Shown here one piece after another: positions 31,002-41,918 of a stretch of 64,000 nt of DNA. Positions within the stretch are counted from its first letter, which is position 1; each line of letters opens with the position of its first letter. The position numbers and the translations under genes were made by a program. The stretch is from NCBI RefSeq assembly GCF_026262505.1, contig NC_067205.1, positions 9,672,001 to 9,736,000 on the forward strand, written 5' to 3'. The DNA is from Trichomonas vaginalis G3 (lineage: Eukaryota; Parabasalia; Trichomonadida; Trichomonadidae). Below the pieces are notes generated by a model. The model worked only from the letters and a program-made list of their open reading frames with translations, ran no database searches and had not been told where the DNA came from.

Positions 31002-32369
31002 TTAGAGACCTGGGATGAGTTGTCTGGCCAATGCGACTGCAGCTTTGGCTTGTTCGTCTTTAATTGGCGCTTTGAAGATTTTCAGAAGAATCTTGAAGAT
31101 CTCGTTAAGAGGGTAATCGGCCTGGAATGTTTTTCCGTTGTAAGGATCAACAGCCGGCCAAACAGAAAATTGTGGAGTATTCTTTTGAGGAATTTGGAGG
31201 CCAAGGACGTGTTCTGTGCGAGGGTTGAATTCGTATATGCGAACATTGTCACATCCAGCGAAAACTTCTGCAATAATTTCGGCATTCTTCTTGCATTCCT
31301 TGTAGTGCTCCATTCCTGGATCAGCAACGAGAAGGATGCAATCAGAGCCTGCATCAAGTGCGATTTTCATGAAATCGTTGGCGTAAAGCATTGGAACTCG
31401 AGAAATAACTTCTGGTTTGCCTTTTCCTGTCAATTGGAAGCGAATCCAGTAGTATATGTCTTCGGCTGGTTGTAGTGGGTTATCGCAGACTTGCCAAATG
31501 CTTAATGTTGGCCCTGTAACAAAGAAAAGAGGATATGAGAACTTAAAAACGCCAAATTGACGGACAAACTTTGGCGCATCGAAGAAATCAATGGCGAAGT
31601 ATCTGATTTGTGGAATTCCGAGTTCTACTTTTGATTGATTGAAAACTTCGTTGATTCTATGGAAATGCCATGGAATTGATTTATCATAAAGAACACAGAC
31701 ACTCTGCTTGCCAATGAGGTTCTGATTTGCTACGAAATTCCATGTTGGCTGTGAGTATTTGATCAAATCTCTGACAGAAATCAAAGAATCGAAATTTGTA
31801 GTAAATTCTTCGTATGGTTTCGTAAATACTATGTCGTCGAGGTTGAGATCGCTAACAAGTTTGGAATCTTCGACAACAGCGAAATGAACTAAACAATGGC
31901 AAATTCTGGCGTATTGGTTTATCTGTGGGACCAATGATGTGTCAGTAATAATTAAGTTTGCTGGTGCAAGTTGTTGGAATTCTAAGATTTCGAAAGCATT
32001 TTTAGGATAATGAACAACTGGCTCTTCTAAAACACGAAGAGAATACTTGTAGATGTCCTCAACTGTGTAGTTATCTGTATATTGGACTATTCTGTCTGAT
32101 TTGTAATACAAGAAAATTAAAGGAGCATCAACAATAGAATAATATTGGATGTTCTTGTTGTCATTTGAAACATCAAGTGAGATGAATCCAACTCCATTTT
32201 CGGATTTATGTGCTGCAGCAGTGAAATATTTCAAAATCTTCTTAGAATCGTGAACATTTACTGATGTAACAAGCACTAAATTGTAATCTGATTTTTCAAG
32301 GGCTGAATTGAACGACTCGCGCTTTGTTTCTATGACTCTGGCTGCTAAGCCAAATAATATCGGAATCAT
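31002..32369 (-). CDS. PDI-like protein with tandem thioredoxin folds lacking CxxC
   Basis: 455 residues. A short hydrophobic start (MIPILFGLAAR) may be a signal peptide. At least two thioredoxin-fold segments are visible, one at about residues 20-120 and a clearer one at about 326-430. The latter, with ANDFMKIALDAGSDCILL then HYKECKKNAEIIAEVF, follows the layout of a PDI catalytic domain. The CGHC active site is missing: the expected place reads PGMEHYKEC, with a single Cys. If it is in the ER it is more likely a chaperone or redox-inactive member than an oxidase. There is no obvious KDEL-type ending (it ends RQLIPGL). The family call is from pattern and moderately sure. Confidence 0.6.
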   Translation of the reverse strand: MIPILFGLAARVIETKRESFNSALEKSDYNLVLVTSVNVHDSKKILKYFTAAAHKSENGVGFISLDVSNDNKNIQYYSIVDAPLIFLYYKSDRIVQYTDNYTVEDIYKYSLRVLEEPVVHYPKNAFEILEFQQLAPANLIITDTSLVPQINQYARICHCLVHFAVVEDSKLVSDLNLDDIVFTKPYEEFTTNFDSLISVRDLIKYSQPTWNFVANQNLIGKQSVCVLYDKSIPWHFHRINEVFNQSKVELGIPQIRYFAIDFFDAPKFVRQFGVFKFSYPLFFVTGPTLSIWQVCDNPLQPAEDIYYWIRFQLTGKGKPEVISRVPMLYANDFMKIALDAGSDCILLVADPGMEHYKECKKNAEIIAEVFAGCDNVRIYEFNPRTEHVLGLQIPQKNTPQFSVWPAVDPYNGKTFQADYPLNEIFKILLKIFKAPIKDEQAKAAVALARQLIPGL

Positions 32370-32388
32370 TTTTTTTTGTCAGTTTTTT

Positions 32389-32396
32389 GCGAATGA
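32389..32396 (-). promoter_or_regulatory. Candidate initiator (Inr) of the PDI-like gene
   Basis: On the minus strand TCATTCGC lies about 20-25 bases before the ATG and fits TCAYW. Confidence 0.5.
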
Positions 32397-32603
32397 AAAC
32401 TAAACATTCAGTAATTAGTTATTAGCAAAGTAAGTAAAATAATTAAGCATAGAAACTATTTGCGTTATAGAACATAAAAGCTCTGCTTTCGAAGATATTA
32501 TACAGAATATCTTTGATATGAGAAGTATTTGATAGCAACTTGAAGAGTAAATATAAGAATAAAAAATATTAGTAGTATATGAATGATATGAAATAAAAAC
32601 TAT

Positions 32604-34868
32604 TTATTTAGAAAGATGTCTCCAGAATAAACTTGGAGAATTGCTAAACATGCGCTTAATAGCGTGTATATTATATGATCCTTGAACTACTCCACATGAA
32701 AACAGAAGTCGTTGAGGAATGCCTGAATCAATGATCATTTTAAGATAATCAAAAGTTGTGTTCTCAATTATAAGGGGACATCGAATAGAATTGCATTCAA
32801 AAAATGAATTGGATTCAACAGTTTTAACTGAGAAAGGGAAGTTGATGTGTTGAAGATTCTTGCAGTTGTTGAATGAAAACTGTTCAATCAGTGAAACACT
32901 GTCTGAAACAATTTTGATGTCAATGATGTTGTTGCATTCATTGAATGAATAGCTGCAGATGACATTACACTCAAGACTTAGAACTTTATCTGGTGAATTG
33001 ATTGCATGATATATTAGATATTTTCCTGTTTCATTCTTATAATAAAGAGTATTATCAATGCATTTGTATTTATCTGATTCGAAATTAGAAATGCTTTGAA
33101 GAGAATTACATCCAGAAAATGAATTATTTGATATTTTCTCAAGAGAATTTTGTTGGGGAAATGTGATTGATTTAAGTTTAATACAGTTTAAGAATGCATT
33201 TTCGGATATAGTTTCAACAGTTGATGGAATATTAATATTCTCTAATGAATAACAGTTCTCAAATGATTTATATCCAATCACTTTTGAATTTTCGATTATA
33301 TTCACTGTTTTCAATTTAGAACAACCACTAAAACAACTATTAGGAATATCTTTAATATTATTCACACTCACTAAATTGCTGCAGTTTTCAAATGTATTAC
33401 CCATGAGATTTAAATTAGTTGAAGCAAAACTCACAGAAGCCAATTTACTGCATCCTTTAAATGCTGAAATTCCTATAGTAAATAAAACTGAAGAAGAAAA
33501 ACTAAATGAATTTAAATTAGAACAATTTCTAAATGCGTCTTTCTCGATCTCTAGAAGTTGTGAATCTGATTCAAATTTTATTATAGAAACAATTGAATTT
33601 TCGAATGCGCCTTTTTTGATTGTTGTTACGTTTTTAGGAATTGTAATAGAATGAGAATCTGAATTAATGTATTCCCAATATTCATAAATTATTGTTGGGT
33701 TTGAATTCATAATAAATAACTTTGGAGTAATAATTAGATCTGATTCATTTATATATGAAATTGAAACAATAGTATTTCTTAGAATTGATCTTGAAGAAAA
33801 AAAAGATTTGTGTGTATATGACATCTTTATTTTGGGAGAATTACTTGAACTGAATTGATATGAGTTTACTATCATCGATGAATTTGGGAAAACAATGAGT
33901 TCGAGATTATCGCAATAAATAAATATCTTTTCGTCAATGTAATCAATGAGTCCTAAAAATGTAACATTCATCAAATCATCACAATAACCAAATGCATAAC
34001 TTTCAATTCTATTCACAATTTTTGGAATTGTAACAGAGACAAGTTTTGAAAATTCGAAGCAATCATTTTCGATAGTTGTGAGAGAACTTGAAAATGTTAT
34101 TGATTTAAGTTTAGAACGGTAGAATAAAAATTTCCCTAAAGTTGTTACAGAATCTGGAATTTCAATTGTTTCAAAAGTTTTGTTACAAATAAAGAATAAA
34201 ATACTTTTATGAGCAGAAAAAACAAAGTTGTTGTTTTCAATTACAAAGAATTTATTATTAGGATGAATTGTAAGATTTGTTAATTTTGCATCACCAAATG
34301 CTGCTCCATTAACATTAGCGACATTTTCTGGAATTTGAAACGAAGTAATGCTAGTAAAAGAAAATACACAATATTCCAATGAAGTTAATTTTGAACCTTC
34401 TTCAAAAGTAACATTTTCTAGCTTAGAGCATGCTTGAAACCCTAAAGATTCTATTATTTCGACAGAAGCTGGAATTGTAACACTTGTTACTAATATATTA
34501 TTTGCAAAAGCATGGAATTGTATTTCAAGAAGTCCTTTTGGTAAAAGTATTTCAGTAACTTTTTCGCAATGATAAAATGCTTCCTCAGATATTATTTTAA
34601 GTTTGTTACAAGATGATAAATCAATTATTGAAAGTTTAATGCATTCCCTAAAACTTTCTTTTCCAATTGTTGTTAAATTAGGATTGTCTTGAAATGAAAA
34701 TGAAATTAAAGAATTTAGTTGATAAAAGCATTTGTCTTGTATTAATTCGCATTTTGCTGATATTCTGAGATATTTTGATGTATCATCGACTTTAGTGAGT
34801 GTTTTTCCGTCACTTGAATAACATCTTTGTTCGATATCTGTGTAAATAATGGATAAAATGGTAATCAT
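32604..34868 (-). CDS. BspA-like leucine-rich-repeat protein 1
   Basis: 754 residues, unbroken. It is built from the Treponema/BspA type of leucine-rich repeat (LRR_5), about 23 residues each, of the form IPSSVETISENAFLNCIKLKSITFP. The N-terminal block (CYSSDGKTLTKVDD...) and the C-terminal block (ending SLFWRHLSK) are shared with the next three genes. Trichomonads have hundreds of such proteins, many thought to be on the cell surface; here no transmembrane segment or clear signal peptide is seen, so location is uncertain. It is the first of four tandem copies on the same strand and the only one here without internal sign of indels. Confidence 0.92.
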   Translation of the reverse strand: MITILSIIYTDIEQRCYSSDGKTLTKVDDTSKYLRISAKCELIQDKCFYQLNSLISFSFQDNPNLTTIGKESFRECIKLSIIDLSSCNKLKIISEEAFYHCEKVTEILLPKGLLEIQFHAFANNILVTSVTIPASVEIIESLGFQACSKLENVTFEEGSKLTSLEYCVFSFTSITSFQIPENVANVNGAAFGDAKLTNLTIHPNNKFFVIENNNFVFSAHKSILFFICNKTFETIEIPDSVTTLGKFLFYRSKLKSITFSSSLTTIENDCFEFSKLVSVTIPKIVNRIESYAFGYCDDLMNVTFLGLIDYIDEKIFIYCDNLELIVFPNSSMIVNSYQFSSSNSPKIKMSYTHKSFFSSRSILRNTIVSISYINESDLIITPKLFIMNSNPTIIYEYWEYINSDSHSITIPKNVTTIKKGAFENSIVSIIKFESDSQLLEIEKDAFRNCSNLNSFSFSSSVLFTIGISAFKGCSKLASVSFASTNLNLMGNTFENCSNLVSVNNIKDIPNSCFSGCSKLKTVNIIENSKVIGYKSFENCYSLENINIPSTVETISENAFLNCIKLKSITFPQQNSLEKISNNSFSGCNSLQSISNFESDKYKCIDNTLYYKNETGKYLIYHAINSPDKVLSLECNVICSYSFNECNNIIDIKIVSDSVSLIEQFSFNNCKNLQHINFPFSVKTVESNSFFECNSIRCPLIIENTTFDYLKMIIDSGIPQRLLFSCGVVQGSYNIHAIKRMFSNSPSLFWRHLSK

Positions 34869-35383
34869 ATTGGATCATTTATGCATATTTTTGTTGAGAG
34901 ATTTGTTGATAAAAGTTGTTTAAAATAACTATGAAAAGGGAGGTAAAAATATAATTTCTAAAAAGCAATTGAATCAATCTGGATATTTTTGTATGAATGT
35001 AAGCTTGGCAGTATTTTACTTGAGCACTTTTAGCAATTTCTAATGCAGAAATTTCATAATCTAGGTGAGAAATCCCCTAGATTATGAAAATTTATAAAAT
35101 GATTTTTTTGAGAAGAAATTTTCGAATCGGATCAAATTTTGTAAATAAGAGAACTGTTCATAATAACCTTAATGTGTATTCCATAAAATTATGGATTTCG
35201 TATTGACCAATCATAGATTTTTTTGAAATGTTTTGACACTTTTGCATTTTCAATGAAGAACTTCAAATCTTTTAAGTAAATGCGAGTTTATTTTTCTGCT
35301 TTTTATTGGGACACGCAAAGGTTGCCAGAGTTCATGAGTTTTCTGAATTTATTCAAGGAAAATAAGATAAAAAAAAATAAGCA
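34869..35383. other. Intergenic between BspA copies 1 and 2
   Basis: AT-rich. It contains a perfect 14-bp-stem hairpin, TTTCATAATCTAGG (35052-35065) with CCTAGATTATGAAA (35076-35089). Confidence 0.5.
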
Positions 35384-35563
35384 CTGTAATGGCGTTTTTA
35401 TTGTTGCCTCGTAACAAAATAAATGGTGGCATAGAATCACTAACAAAGCCAATCAAACTAGTCCAAAGAATTAACGAAACTCCAAGAATTTGTTGACTAC
35501 CTTTGTGTCTATCTCATAATGTGCTTGAATCTTGCATCCATTCCATTGTGCCCACATGTTTTC
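35384..35563 (-). pseudogene. Decayed 3' fragment of an SLC12 gene (relic 1)
   Basis: On the minus strand this matches the 3' end of the complete SLC12 gene at 44580-47021. Phrases shared on the plus strand include AATGGCGTTTTTATTGTTGC-like text near the stop and GGCATAGAATCACTAACAAA. It carries deletions and many substitutions. It lies just downstream of BspA copy 2, in the same relation as the better-preserved fragment at 41223 to BspA copy 3. Confidence 0.8.
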
Positions 35564-35649
35564 TTTAACTATCTAATTAAATTATGTTTTAATAAATTAG
35601 TGTAGTTGAAATAAAAATTATAGCAAAAGGTAATGAAATTATAAAGTTT

Positions 35650-37890
35650 TTATTTAGATAATTGACCAAAGATAAATTTGGTAGATGAATTATAAAACTT
35701 TTTAAATATACCAGGTTTTTTTGAACCATGAATAACTCGACACGAAATAATAAGTGTAAGGGGGATTCCCGATTCGTTAATCATTCTAATATAGTGAAGT
35801 TTCTTGTTCTCAATAATAAGAGGACATCGAATAGAACGACATTCAAAAAATGAATTAGATTCAACAGTTTCAACTGAAAGAGGGAAATTGATGTGTTGAA
35901 GATTCAAACAATTATTGAATGAATATTTTTCAATCAATGAAACACTGTTTGGAAGAATAGTGATGTTATAAATGTTGTTACATTCATTGAAAGAATAAGT
36001 GCAAATAACACTACAGTTGATGAAAAGAGTTTTATCTAATGATCTATTAAGATGAAAAATGAGATATTCCCCTGTTTCATTCTTTGTATATATCGTATTA
36101 TCAATGCATTTGTATTTATCTGATTCAAAATTAGATATGTTTTGAAGCAAATTACATCCTGAAAATGAATTTATTGATATGTTTACTAAATGATTTCTCT
36201 CGGGAAAAATCATTGATTTAAGATTTCTGCAATTTAAAAATGAATATTCTGATATATATTGAACAGATGATGGAATACTAATACTCTCTATTGAATAGCA
36301 ATTCTCAAATGATTTATATCCAATCATCTTTGAATATCCTTGAATACCGATATTAGTCAAATTAACACACCCTCTAAAACATCTATTAGGAATATTAATA
36401 ACATTAGCTACACTTACCAAACTAATGCAATTTTCAAATGCAGTATCCATGATTACTAAATCACTAGAAGCGAAACTCACAGAAGTTAATTTAATGCAAT
36501 CTTTAAATGATTCAACGCCAATGGTATTCAAGTAAGTAGATGAAAAATTAAATGAAACTAATTTCGAACAATTCAGGAAAGCGAAATTTTCAATCACAGA
36601 AAGCTTTGAATCTTTTTCAAGATTTATTTGAGGAATTATCGAATTTTGAAAAGCTCTTTCTTTGATGCATGATACTGATTTAGGGATAGTGCTATAATAA
36701 AAGTAATTATAGCCCCAGAATTCATAAATAATTGTTTGATTTGCATTCATTACAAATAATCTAGGAGTAATAATAAGATCTGAATCATTGATATACGAAA
36801 CTGAAACATTTGTAATCCTATTAATAGAATTATCACGGAACAAGGTTTTATTGGTGAAATACATTTTTGTTTTAGGTGTATTATTTGTAATGAAATTATT
36901 ACCATTTATATTCATTGGTGAATTAGGAAAGTTGATAATCTCTAATTTTTTGCAATTATCAAACACTTTATCACCTAAATAATCTGGGGCTCCTAAGAAT
37001 GTAGCATTTATCAATTCAGAACATAAAAAGAAAGCTTGCTCATCAATATATTTCACATTCTGAGGAATTTGAATAGTGATAAGATGTGTAAAGCAAAAAC
37101 ATCGATATCCAATTGTTGTTATAGAATTTGGTAATACTATTGTTTTGATAATAGAATCATAGAATAAATGATCTCCTAAGATTGTGACGAAATCTGGAAT
37201 TACATATGTTTCGAATGAACGATTACAAATAAAGAAAAAAAACACTTTTATTTGCTGAAAACAAAGTATTATTTTCAACCATAAAATGCTTGTAAGATTT
37301 TTTAATTTAGCATTGGAAAATATCCATCCATCAACTTTTGAAACATTTTCCGGAATTTGAAACGAAGTAATATTTGTGTAAGCAAATACATTATTCTCAA
37401 GGGATTTTACATTTGAACCTTCTTCAAATATTGCATTTTCAAGTTTTTCGCAGAAATAAAATGCCTCTCTATCAATAAATTTAACAGATGCGGGAATTTT
37501 AACAATTGTTACTAATTTATTACTAAAGAAGGCAATTTTCTGTATTTCAAGAAGTCCTCTAGGAAAAAGTATCTCGGAAACTTTTTCGCAACTTCCAAAA
37601 GCTGCATAGGATATTGTTTTAAGCTTGGTACAAGATGATAAATTAATAATTGAAAGATTTTTGCATCCCCAAAAACTTCTAGTTCCAATTGTTGTTATGT
37701 TAGGATCAATTTCAAATGAAAATGAAATTAATGTATTTAATTCACGAAAGCATTCATCTAGTATTACTTCACATTTAGCTGATATTTTGAGGTATGGTGA
37801 TGGATCTGTGACTTTTGTGAGTTTTTTACCATCACTTGAATAGCAACTTTGATTGATATCTTTGAAAAATAGTACCAAAATGGTAATCAT
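35650..37890 (-). CDS. BspA-like leucine-rich-repeat protein 2
   Basis: 746 residues, same architecture as copy 1 (N-terminal CYSSDGKKLTKVTD, repeated LRR_5 units, C-terminal block ending FGQLSK). At about residues 205-225 the sequence reads TSILWLKIILCFQQIKVFF where the sister copies have an FxxENNNFVFSANKS-type segment. The lost residues can be read in another frame at about 37230-37290, so a deletion and a nearby insertion have shifted the frame and restored it. The protein stays full length but has a garbled repeat. No transmembrane segment is seen. Confidence 0.9.
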   Translation of the reverse strand: MITILVLFFKDINQSCYSSDGKKLTKVTDPSPYLKISAKCEVILDECFRELNTLISFSFEIDPNITTIGTRSFWGCKNLSIINLSSCTKLKTISYAAFGSCEKVSEILFPRGLLEIQKIAFFSNKLVTIVKIPASVKFIDREAFYFCEKLENAIFEEGSNVKSLENNVFAYTNITSFQIPENVSKVDGWIFSNAKLKNLTSILWLKIILCFQQIKVFFFFICNRSFETYVIPDFVTILGDHLFYDSIIKTIVLPNSITTIGYRCFCFTHLITIQIPQNVKYIDEQAFFLCSELINATFLGAPDYLGDKVFDNCKKLEIINFPNSPMNINGNNFITNNTPKTKMYFTNKTLFRDNSINRITNVSVSYINDSDLIITPRLFVMNANQTIIYEFWGYNYFYYSTIPKSVSCIKERAFQNSIIPQINLEKDSKLSVIENFAFLNCSKLVSFNFSSTYLNTIGVESFKDCIKLTSVSFASSDLVIMDTAFENCISLVSVANVINIPNRCFRGCVNLTNIGIQGYSKMIGYKSFENCYSIESISIPSSVQYISEYSFLNCRNLKSMIFPERNHLVNISINSFSGCNLLQNISNFESDKYKCIDNTIYTKNETGEYLIFHLNRSLDKTLFINCSVICTYSFNECNNIYNITILPNSVSLIEKYSFNNCLNLQHINFPLSVETVESNSFFECRSIRCPLIIENKKLHYIRMINESGIPLTLIISCRVIHGSKKPGIFKKFYNSSTKFIFGQLSK

Positions 37891-38221
37891 TGTGAATCAT
37901 TATGCGTATTTTGCTTGACGACTCTGTTTATGATAGTAGTTTGAAACTATTATAGATTTCAAGGAAAAATCAGTTCAGATTACTTTTGAAACTTTGAAAT
38001 AATATAGGATTGGAAGTATATTACATGAATTCATGTTTGTGACAGCCAATATCCTTGGTATTTATATACTTTTTGATTAGAGATTTTGTATTTGAAGGGG
38101 AAAAAAAAACAATAAAAAATAAAAAATCTTATCGTACAACATACATCTCCAAATTTTGAGATGTTTACATTTCAAATATGACATCAGTGCAATAGAGATG
38201 TATGGATTTCATATACTTGTG
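37891..38221. other. Intergenic upstream of BspA copy 2
   Basis: AT-rich. A possible initiator, TCACA, lies directly before the ATG of copy 2 on the minus strand. Nothing else was recognised. Confidence 0.35.
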
Positions 38222-38345
38222 ATTGATTTATCAGCTGCATTCTGGCGCAGCAGCAATGACATATTCAATTTGTAGTAAAAAATGTTTGAAGTTATCTTGG
38301 ATACCTTCTGCTTTTTCAAGTTTATATACTGTGTTAAGAATATCA
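38222..38345 (-). pseudogene. Decayed internal fragment of an SLC12 gene (relic 2)
   Basis: This aligns by eye with about 45400-45530 of the complete SLC12 gene. On the plus strand both share TCAATGACATATTC-like text, then ACATTATCTTGGATACCT-like text, then TTTTTCAAGTTTA. It has indels and no reading frame of its own. Confidence 0.7.
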
Positions 38346-38503
38346 CTCTCATTAAAAGAAATGCAATTAAAAACAATTTAAACGAAAATAAATATATAAC
38401 GATCACCAATTTGGAAGGATGTTTGAAGAATATGATTGATTTCATTATCAACCACTTTTATGGGAATAGTAAACATTTAATAAAGATTTAAAAAAAATAG
38501 AGA

Positions 38504-40824
38504 TTATTTAGAAAGATGCTTCCAGAAAAGGCTCGGAGTTTTGTTGTTCATAAGTTTAATCATTTTAATATTATATGATCCTTGAATTACTCCACATGAA
38601 AGAATAAGATTTCGAGGAATTCCTGAATTTATGATCATTCTGATATAGTCAAGTTTCGTATTCTCAATAATAAGGGGACAGCAAATAGAAGGACATTCAT
38701 TAAATGAGTGAAATTCAACTGTTTCAACTGAATAAGGAAAATTTATATATTTCAAATTCAAACACTTGTTGAATGAATATTTTTCAATTATTAAAACGGT
38801 ATCTGGAAGAATACTGATGTTATATATGTTGTTGCATTCAGTGAACGAGTAACTGCAGATAACATTGCAGTTAAGAATAAGTGAGTTCTCTGAAGAATTA
38901 ATTACATGGTAAATAAGATAATATTTTGATTCATTCTTATAGTAAAGAGTATTATCAATACATTTGTAGTTATCTGATTCGAAATTACTTATGTTTTGAA
39001 GTGAATTACATCCTCTAAATGAATTATATGATATTTCAGAAAGTGAATTTGTGCTTGAAAATATGATTGATTTAAGATTTCTGCAGTTTAAGAAAGAATT
39101 TTCTGATATTGTTTCAACTGATGAAGGAATATTTATACTCTCTAAACAATAACAATTCTCAAATGATTTTTCACCAATATGTATTGATCCTTCATCAATA
39201 TTTATATTTTTTATTTGAGTGCACCCAGAAAAGCATTTATTAGGAATATTTAACATATTACTTACATTTAATAAATTTGTACAATTCTCAAAAGCATTGC
39301 CCATGATCATAAAATTGTTCGAAGCAAAGTTCACTGAAGTCAAATTCATGCAATTTGAAAATGTTCCAAATCCTAATGTATTTAAATTACCATAAGATAA
39401 ATTAAATGAAAATAGTCTTGAGCAATTTTTAAATGCATAATCTCCGATTTCTAAAAGTGCTGAATTGGATTCAAAATATATTTTAGTTATGTCTGAATTT
39501 TCAAAAGCTCGCTCTTTGATTTTTGTGACTGATTTATGAATAGTTATTCCATTCGTGTAATTATATCCCCAATATTCATAAATTTCTGTTTGTTTTGAAT
39601 TCATAATCATAGAATCTGTAGTAATAATAAGATCTGGTTCATTTATATATGAAACTGATACATGCATATTTTTTTGAATTGATTCATAAGAAAACAAAGT
39701 CTTATTTGAAAAAGACATTTTACAATCAGGTGAAAAAGTGGTTATGATATAAGACCCATAAACGACAAATGGTGGGCAACGAAAAATAATGAGTTCGAGT
39801 TTATCACAAAATTCAAATACAGAACTACCAATCTGATCAAAAGGTCCTAAAAATGTGATATTTGTCAAATTATTGCAAAAATTGAATGCATAACTATTAA
39901 TGTTCTTTACATTTTCTGGGATAGTTATGCTATTGATAGGTGAACCGAAAAAGCATCCCACTCCAATTGTTATGAGAGAACCTGGAAGTTCTATTGTTTG
40001 AATTTTAGTACTCCAAAAGCAATATTCGCCCAAAGAAATGACTGAATTTGGAAATGTTATTGATTTGATATTAGAATTCCCAAAACAACTATCCCCTAAA
40101 GTTGTGACAGAATCTGGAATTTCATATGTTTCAAAAGTTTTGTTACGAATAAAGAATAAAATACTTTTATTAGCAGAAAAAACAAAATTGTTATTTTCAA
40201 TTATTAAGAATTTATTATTAGGATGAATTGTAAGATTTGTTAATTTTGCATCAGAAAATGCTTCTCCATTAACATTAGCGACATTTTCTGGTATTTGAAA
40301 CGAAGTAATTTTAGTATCATAAAATACATGATGTTCTAATGAAGTTAAATTTGAACCATCTTCAATAGTAGCATTTTCTAGTTTAGAGCAGAATTCAAAA
40401 ACACTATTACCAATTTTTTCAACAGAAGCTGGGATTAAAATACTTTTTATTAATTTATTATTACTAAAAGCATATGATTGTATTTCAACAAGTCCTTTTG
40501 GTAAGAGTATTTCTGCAACTTTAGAGCAACGAGAAATGCACAATCGGATATTATTTTAAGTTTATTGCATGATGATAAATTTATAGTAGTGAGATTCTCA
40601 CAACTATAAAAACTATATGATCCAATTGTTGTTAAGTTTGGGTTGTCTTCAAATGAAAATGAAATTAATGAAATCAATTCAAAAAAGCATTTATCTTGTA
40701 TTGTTTCGCATTTAGCTGATATTCTGAGATATGGTGATGTATCATTGACTTTAGTGAGGTTTTTTCCGTCTTCTGAATAAAAACTTTCATTAATATCTTT
40801 GAAATCAAGAGCCAAAAAGATCAT
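38504..40824 (-). pseudogene. BspA-like leucine-rich-repeat protein 3, one-base frameshift
   Basis: Two overlapping frames make up one BspA gene. The N-terminal part starts at 40824 (MIFLALDFKDINESFYSEDG) and is in frame to about 40535. The rest, from about 40540 to 38504, is in another frame (SKVAEILLPKGLVEI onward). The switch falls at a run of T on the coding strand (GCATTTCTCG). Compared with sister copies one base is missing. The gene is otherwise complete, ending PSLFWKHLSK. It could be a recent pseudogene or a sequencing error. LRR_5 repeats throughout; no transmembrane segment is seen. Confidence 0.88.
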
Positions 40825-41222
40825 TATAGTAAATCATTTATAAATTTGTTCATACGTATCGTTGTTTTTTTAATGTATTTTGAAATAATCAAAAAAAAAT
40901 ATGAAATTTAGTTAAAATTGAACTTTGATACACATGTAGATATAACTTTTTATTGCCCAAAATTAATATGCAATTATTAATTCCTAAAATCTGCATTTGT
41001 CAATAGATGAAACTACTCATTCATTAATATTTTGAAGTGTGAAAATTCTGAAGTTTACGTTAAAACAAAACATCAGAATTCGTTTCAGGTTTATTCAAAT
41101 TGCTACAAAATATTCTGTTTAACAATAATATAAGATCAGTATAAAGGAATGAATTAGTAAGCTGTATTTATTCAAGAAAAAAAAGATAAAAAACAAAAGA
41201 TAAAAAAGAATAAAAATAGATA

Positions 41223-41654
41223 TTAAGCACTGAATGTAATGACGTTTTCGTTGTTGCCGCGTGACCAAATAAATGGGGGCATAGAATCACTAACAAAGCC
41301 CATCAAACTAGTCCATAATTCTGGTGTAACATTGACTTTTGGAATTGGTATAGTGCAGATGATCAATGATGAGTTGTCTGAGTATTTCATCAAGAATTCG
41401 CGAAGTTTCAAGAATTTGTTGACTGCTTTTGTGTCTGTGTCATTCTGTGCTTGAATCTTGCAGTCGTTCCACTGTGCATACATGTCTTCTTTAGGAAGTT
41501 CGCCCATCCCTTTGACAACTAAGATCTGTGCTTTGATTCGGAAGAGATGAAGCAACTTAGATAGTTTGACTTGGACATCTGTGATCTCTCTACCATCTGG
41601 AAGAATTGTGAAAAGTCTGATGTCGCATTTCTTCCATGCTGAGTGTGTCGAAAG
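41223..41654 (-). pseudogene. SLC12 3' fragment, nearly intact copy
   Basis: A 432-bp copy of the last part of the complete SLC12 gene (matching 44580-45011) with only a few differences. The similarity continues past the stop to about 41146. It encodes the last 140 or so residues of the transporter's C-terminal domain but has no promoter, no membrane part and no proper start. Its 5' edge is a sharp junction at about 41654, where BspA-type sequence begins. Confidence 0.92.
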
Positions 41655-41730
41655 ACTTTAGTGAGATATTATTATATTCTGCATAGCAATTTTGATCAAT
41701 GTCTTTGTAATTAAGAGCCAAAAAGAACAT
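41655..41730 (-). pseudogene. BspA N-terminal remnant joined to the SLC12 fragment
   Basis: The minus strand starts at an ATG at 41730 and encodes MFFLALNYKDIDQNCYAE, clearly the first residues of a BspA-like protein. After about 25 codons it runs out of frame into the SLC12 fragment and stops soon after. It marks a chimeric deletion junction between a BspA gene and an SLC12 gene. Confidence 0.75.
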
Positions 41731-41918
41731 AGGTGAGTCGTATTATAAATATTTTCGCTAAAAATTATGTGCTCAAGATATAAAAAAATGCACAAATAAT
41801 GCATAGATTGAATGAAAAAATAATCGTTTTTGTGCTTTTTTTATACTCTTAGGAAATCCTTTCTCAGTTATAAATATTCAAATTTAAAAAAAAATGATTT
41901 AATTAAGAAGTTTTAGCA

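Noticed and set aside
31002..32369. Sec1/Vps33-type protein
   Set aside because: Length and motifs do not fit; the C-terminal part follows a thioredoxin/PDI layout.
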